A stretch of DNA of 6,010 nucleotides from JBBIQZ01 sp037442065. Its GTDB lineage: Bacteria > Patescibacteriota > CPR2_A > CG2-30-33-46. This document shows positions 4,624 through 6,010 of the stretch, piece by piece (within the stretch, counting starts at the first letter, position 1; each line of letters begins with the position of its first letter). The position numbers were made by a program, and so were the translations under genes. Where the stretch lies: assembly GCA_037442065.1 (NCBI GenBank), contig JBBIQZ010000042.1:1-6010 (forward strand), in the 5' to 3' direction. A model generated the notes under the pieces. The model had not been told where the DNA came from and searched no databases. It saw nothing but the letters and a program-made list of their open reading frames with translations.

Positions 4624-5876
4624 TGAAAAACGTAGTTACAAAAATTTTAAAAAAATTAACCGAATGGTACTTAGCCAGGAACAAGCCGGAAATAATTGCA
4701 ATAACCGGAAGTGTTGGTAAAACAACAACCAGAAAAGCTGTTTCTTTAATGGTGGCTCACAAATTCAAAACAAAAGAATATATAGAAAACAGTTATAATA
4801 CTGAAATTGGCGTGCCGCTTGCTATCTTAGGCCAAAAAGTTCCAGAAGAAAAAGCTCTTTGGCCATGGATTTTGATAAAAAGTTTTTTTGCCGTTTTTAG
4901 CCCTTTAGAAATACAAAAGCTGGTAGTTGAAATGGGGGCTGATAAAATGGGCGACATAGAATACCTTTTAACTTTTATAAAACCAAAAATTTCTATTGTT
5001 ACCGCAATTTCCGAAGCTCACCTAGAACAATTTAAAACATTAGAAAATATCCAAGAAGAAAAAGGAAAAATTATTAAAGTTTTGCCAGAAGATGGTTTGG
5101 CGGTTTTAAACTTTGACGATCAAAGAGTAAGAAGTTTAAATTCTAAAACAAAAGCGAAAATTTTAACTTACGGTTTTGAAGAAGGCGCTAAGGTTAGGGC
5201 TTTAGATTTAAAAATATCTCTTAAGGGAACGAAGTTTACTCTAAAATTAGACAAAGAGGAAATTTCTGTTTTAGCTAAATCAATTGGCAAACACTCACTT
5301 TACCCGTTATTGGCTGCGGCCGCAGTTGGTTTAAGCTTTGGGTATTCCAAAAAAGAAATTGCTGATACTTTATCTTCTTTTTCTCCAGTAAAGGGAAGAA
5401 TGAATATAATTTCTGGAATTAAAGAAAGCGTTTTAATTGACGATTCTTATAATTCCAGTCCCCTTTCCGCTTTAGCGGCCTTAGATACATTGGTTGAAAT
5501 TGCTCCATCCAGAAAAGTCGCTGTTTTAGGAACGATAAACGAAATGGGCAGCTATTTTTTAGAAGTTCATAGAAAAGTAGGAAGAAAAGCCGGGGAAAGC
5601 GTTGATGTTTTAATTACTGTGGGAGATGGTGGCAAAGTTATAGGCAAAGAGGCTCGGCTTAAAGGGCTTGATCCGCAAAAAATATATATTACTAACAATG
5701 CCAATGAGGCCGGTGATTTATTAAAAAAGATCATCAAGCCGCATGATACCATATTATTTAAAGGTTCCCAAAATAAAGTGAGATTAGAAAGAGCCATAGT
5801 TAAAGTAATGGCTGAACCATTTAAAGCTAAAGATTTATTGGTTAGACAGGGAAAGTTCTGGCAGAAAAAAGAATAA
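4623..5876 (+). CDS. murF: MurF-type Mur ligase lacking the usual N-terminal domain
   Basis: MurF is the cytoplasmic ATP-dependent ligase that adds D-Ala-D-Ala to UDP-MurNAc-tripeptide. In this 417-residue protein the ATP loop GSVGKTTT (29-36) is followed by NTEIGVPLAIL (59-69), the metal-binding VEMGADKMGDIE (102-113, with E103), ISEAHLEQF (129-137), a K147 in the place of the carbamylated lysine, KGRMN, DDSYNSSPLS starting at D273, LGTINEMG and KGSQ (380-383). These motifs fit MurF better than MurC, MurD or MurE. Oddly, only about 28 residues precede the ATP loop, against about 100 in Escherichia coli MurF, so the N-terminal UDP-substrate domain is missing. No upstream in-frame extension exists because ftsI ends there. 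The start shares one base with the ftsI stop (TAATG), which suggests translational coupling. murE, normally between these genes, is absent. Confidence 0.88.
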   Translation: MKNVVTKILKKLTEWYLARNKPEIIAITGSVGKTTTRKAVSLMVAHKFKTKEYIENSYNTEIGVPLAILGQKVPEEKALWPWILIKSFFAVFSPLEIQKLVVEMGADKMGDIEYLLTFIKPKISIVTAISEAHLEQFKTLENIQEEKGKIIKVLPEDGLAVLNFDDQRVRSLNSKTKAKILTYGFEEGAKVRALDLKISLKGTKFTLKLDKEEISVLAKSIGKHSLYPLLAAAAVGLSFGYSKKEIADTLSSFSPVKGRMNIISGIKESVLIDDSYNSSPLSALAALDTLVEIAPSRKVAVLGTINEMGSYFLEVHRKVGRKAGESVDVLITVGDGGKVIGKEARLKGLDPQKIYITNNANEAGDLLKKIIKPHDTILFKGSQNKVRLERAIVKVMAEPFKAKDLLVRQGKFWQKKE

Positions 5877-5928
5877 AAATAAGTTTTGCAAAAAGAAAAT
5901 ATCTTCAAAGAAACACTCGTTTCCTTCC

Positions 5929-5944
5929 AGCGATTTCACTCGCT
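5929..5944. repeat. Small hairpin AGCGA/TCGCT
   Basis: AGCGA (5929-5933) and TCGCT (5940-5944) form a 5-bp stem with a 6-nt loop. Just upstream GAAAC/GTTTC (5910-5914/5919-5923) makes another. The CCAGCGA at 5927-5933 also occurs at 615-621 in the loop of the element after the Nudix-like gene, hinting at related intergenic elements. No gene is visible from 5877 to the window end. Confidence 0.4.
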
Positions 5945-5956
5945 TAATCCTCGGCT

Positions 5957-6009
5957 GGGTTTGTTTTCTGGTTTCTTTAAAACTTTACCAGAAAACACCA
6001 AGCAAACCC
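5957..6009. repeat. Long imperfect hairpin at the window end
   Basis: TGTTTTCTGGT (5962-5972) and ACCAGAAAACA (5987-5997) form 11 bp around a 14-nt loop. GGGTTTG (5957-5963) and CAAACCC (6003-6009) can extend the stem outward across a bulge, with two bases shared between alternative pairings. No T-tract follows inside the window, so a terminator is not supported. The fold may continue past 6010. Confidence 0.6.
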
Positions 6010-6010
6010 G

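Noticed and set aside
66..5876. UGA recoded to glycine, as in some Patescibacteria
   Set aside because: None of the six genes uses TGA as a stop, but none contains in-frame TGA either; the standard bacterial code explains everything.

Overview
This AT-rich window carries the start of a division and cell wall (dcw) cluster, all on the + strand: mraZ, rsmH (mraW), an ftsL-like gene, ftsI (class B penicillin-binding protein) and a murF-type ligase. A Nudix-like gene lies upstream. The compact genes, the short proteins, the dcw order without murE, and the short GC-rich palindromic intergenic elements in an AT-rich background suggest a member of the Candidate Phyla Radiation (Patescibacteria). This is inference from style and gene content; no rRNA or other taxonomic marker is present. 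The genes read through with the standard bacterial code. All six stops are TAA or TAG, and no in-frame TGA is needed.

Layout. Bases 1-65 hold a perfect 16-bp nested palindrome, then an extended -10 box placed exactly for a leaderless transcript of the Nudix-like gene (66-587). Bases 588-945 are non-coding but dense. They hold a GC-rich foldable element (580-711), a DnaA-box match, an intrinsic terminator (780-809), an inverted repeat spanning the promoter, a near-consensus sigma70 promoter (848-877), an array of four MraZ-type GTGG boxes overlapping a second DnaA-box match, and a hairpin just before the mraZ ribosome binding site. mraZ (946-1377) is followed by 163 bases bounded by an 18-nt imperfect inverted repeat, then rsmH (1541-2416) and ftsL (2436-2795). 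A clear intrinsic terminator (2837-2858) closes that unit. A new TATAAT box (2896-2901) starts a second unit, ftsI-murF (2908-5876), whose stop and start codons overlap as TAATG. The last 134 bases hold hairpins and no gene.

How the genes work together. MraZ probably represses its own promoter. RsmH methylates 16S rRNA. FtsL and FtsI are membrane partners in septal peptidoglycan synthesis, and MurF adds D-Ala-D-Ala to the precursor that FtsI crosslinks.

Most worth a second look: the MraZ/DnaA overlap at the dcw promoter; the identical leaderless promoter geometry of the Nudix-like gene and ftsI; the split of the cluster by a terminator; the MurF-type ligase lacking the usual N-terminal domain; and the structured intergenic elements. 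I see no convincing wholly new multi-gene system.
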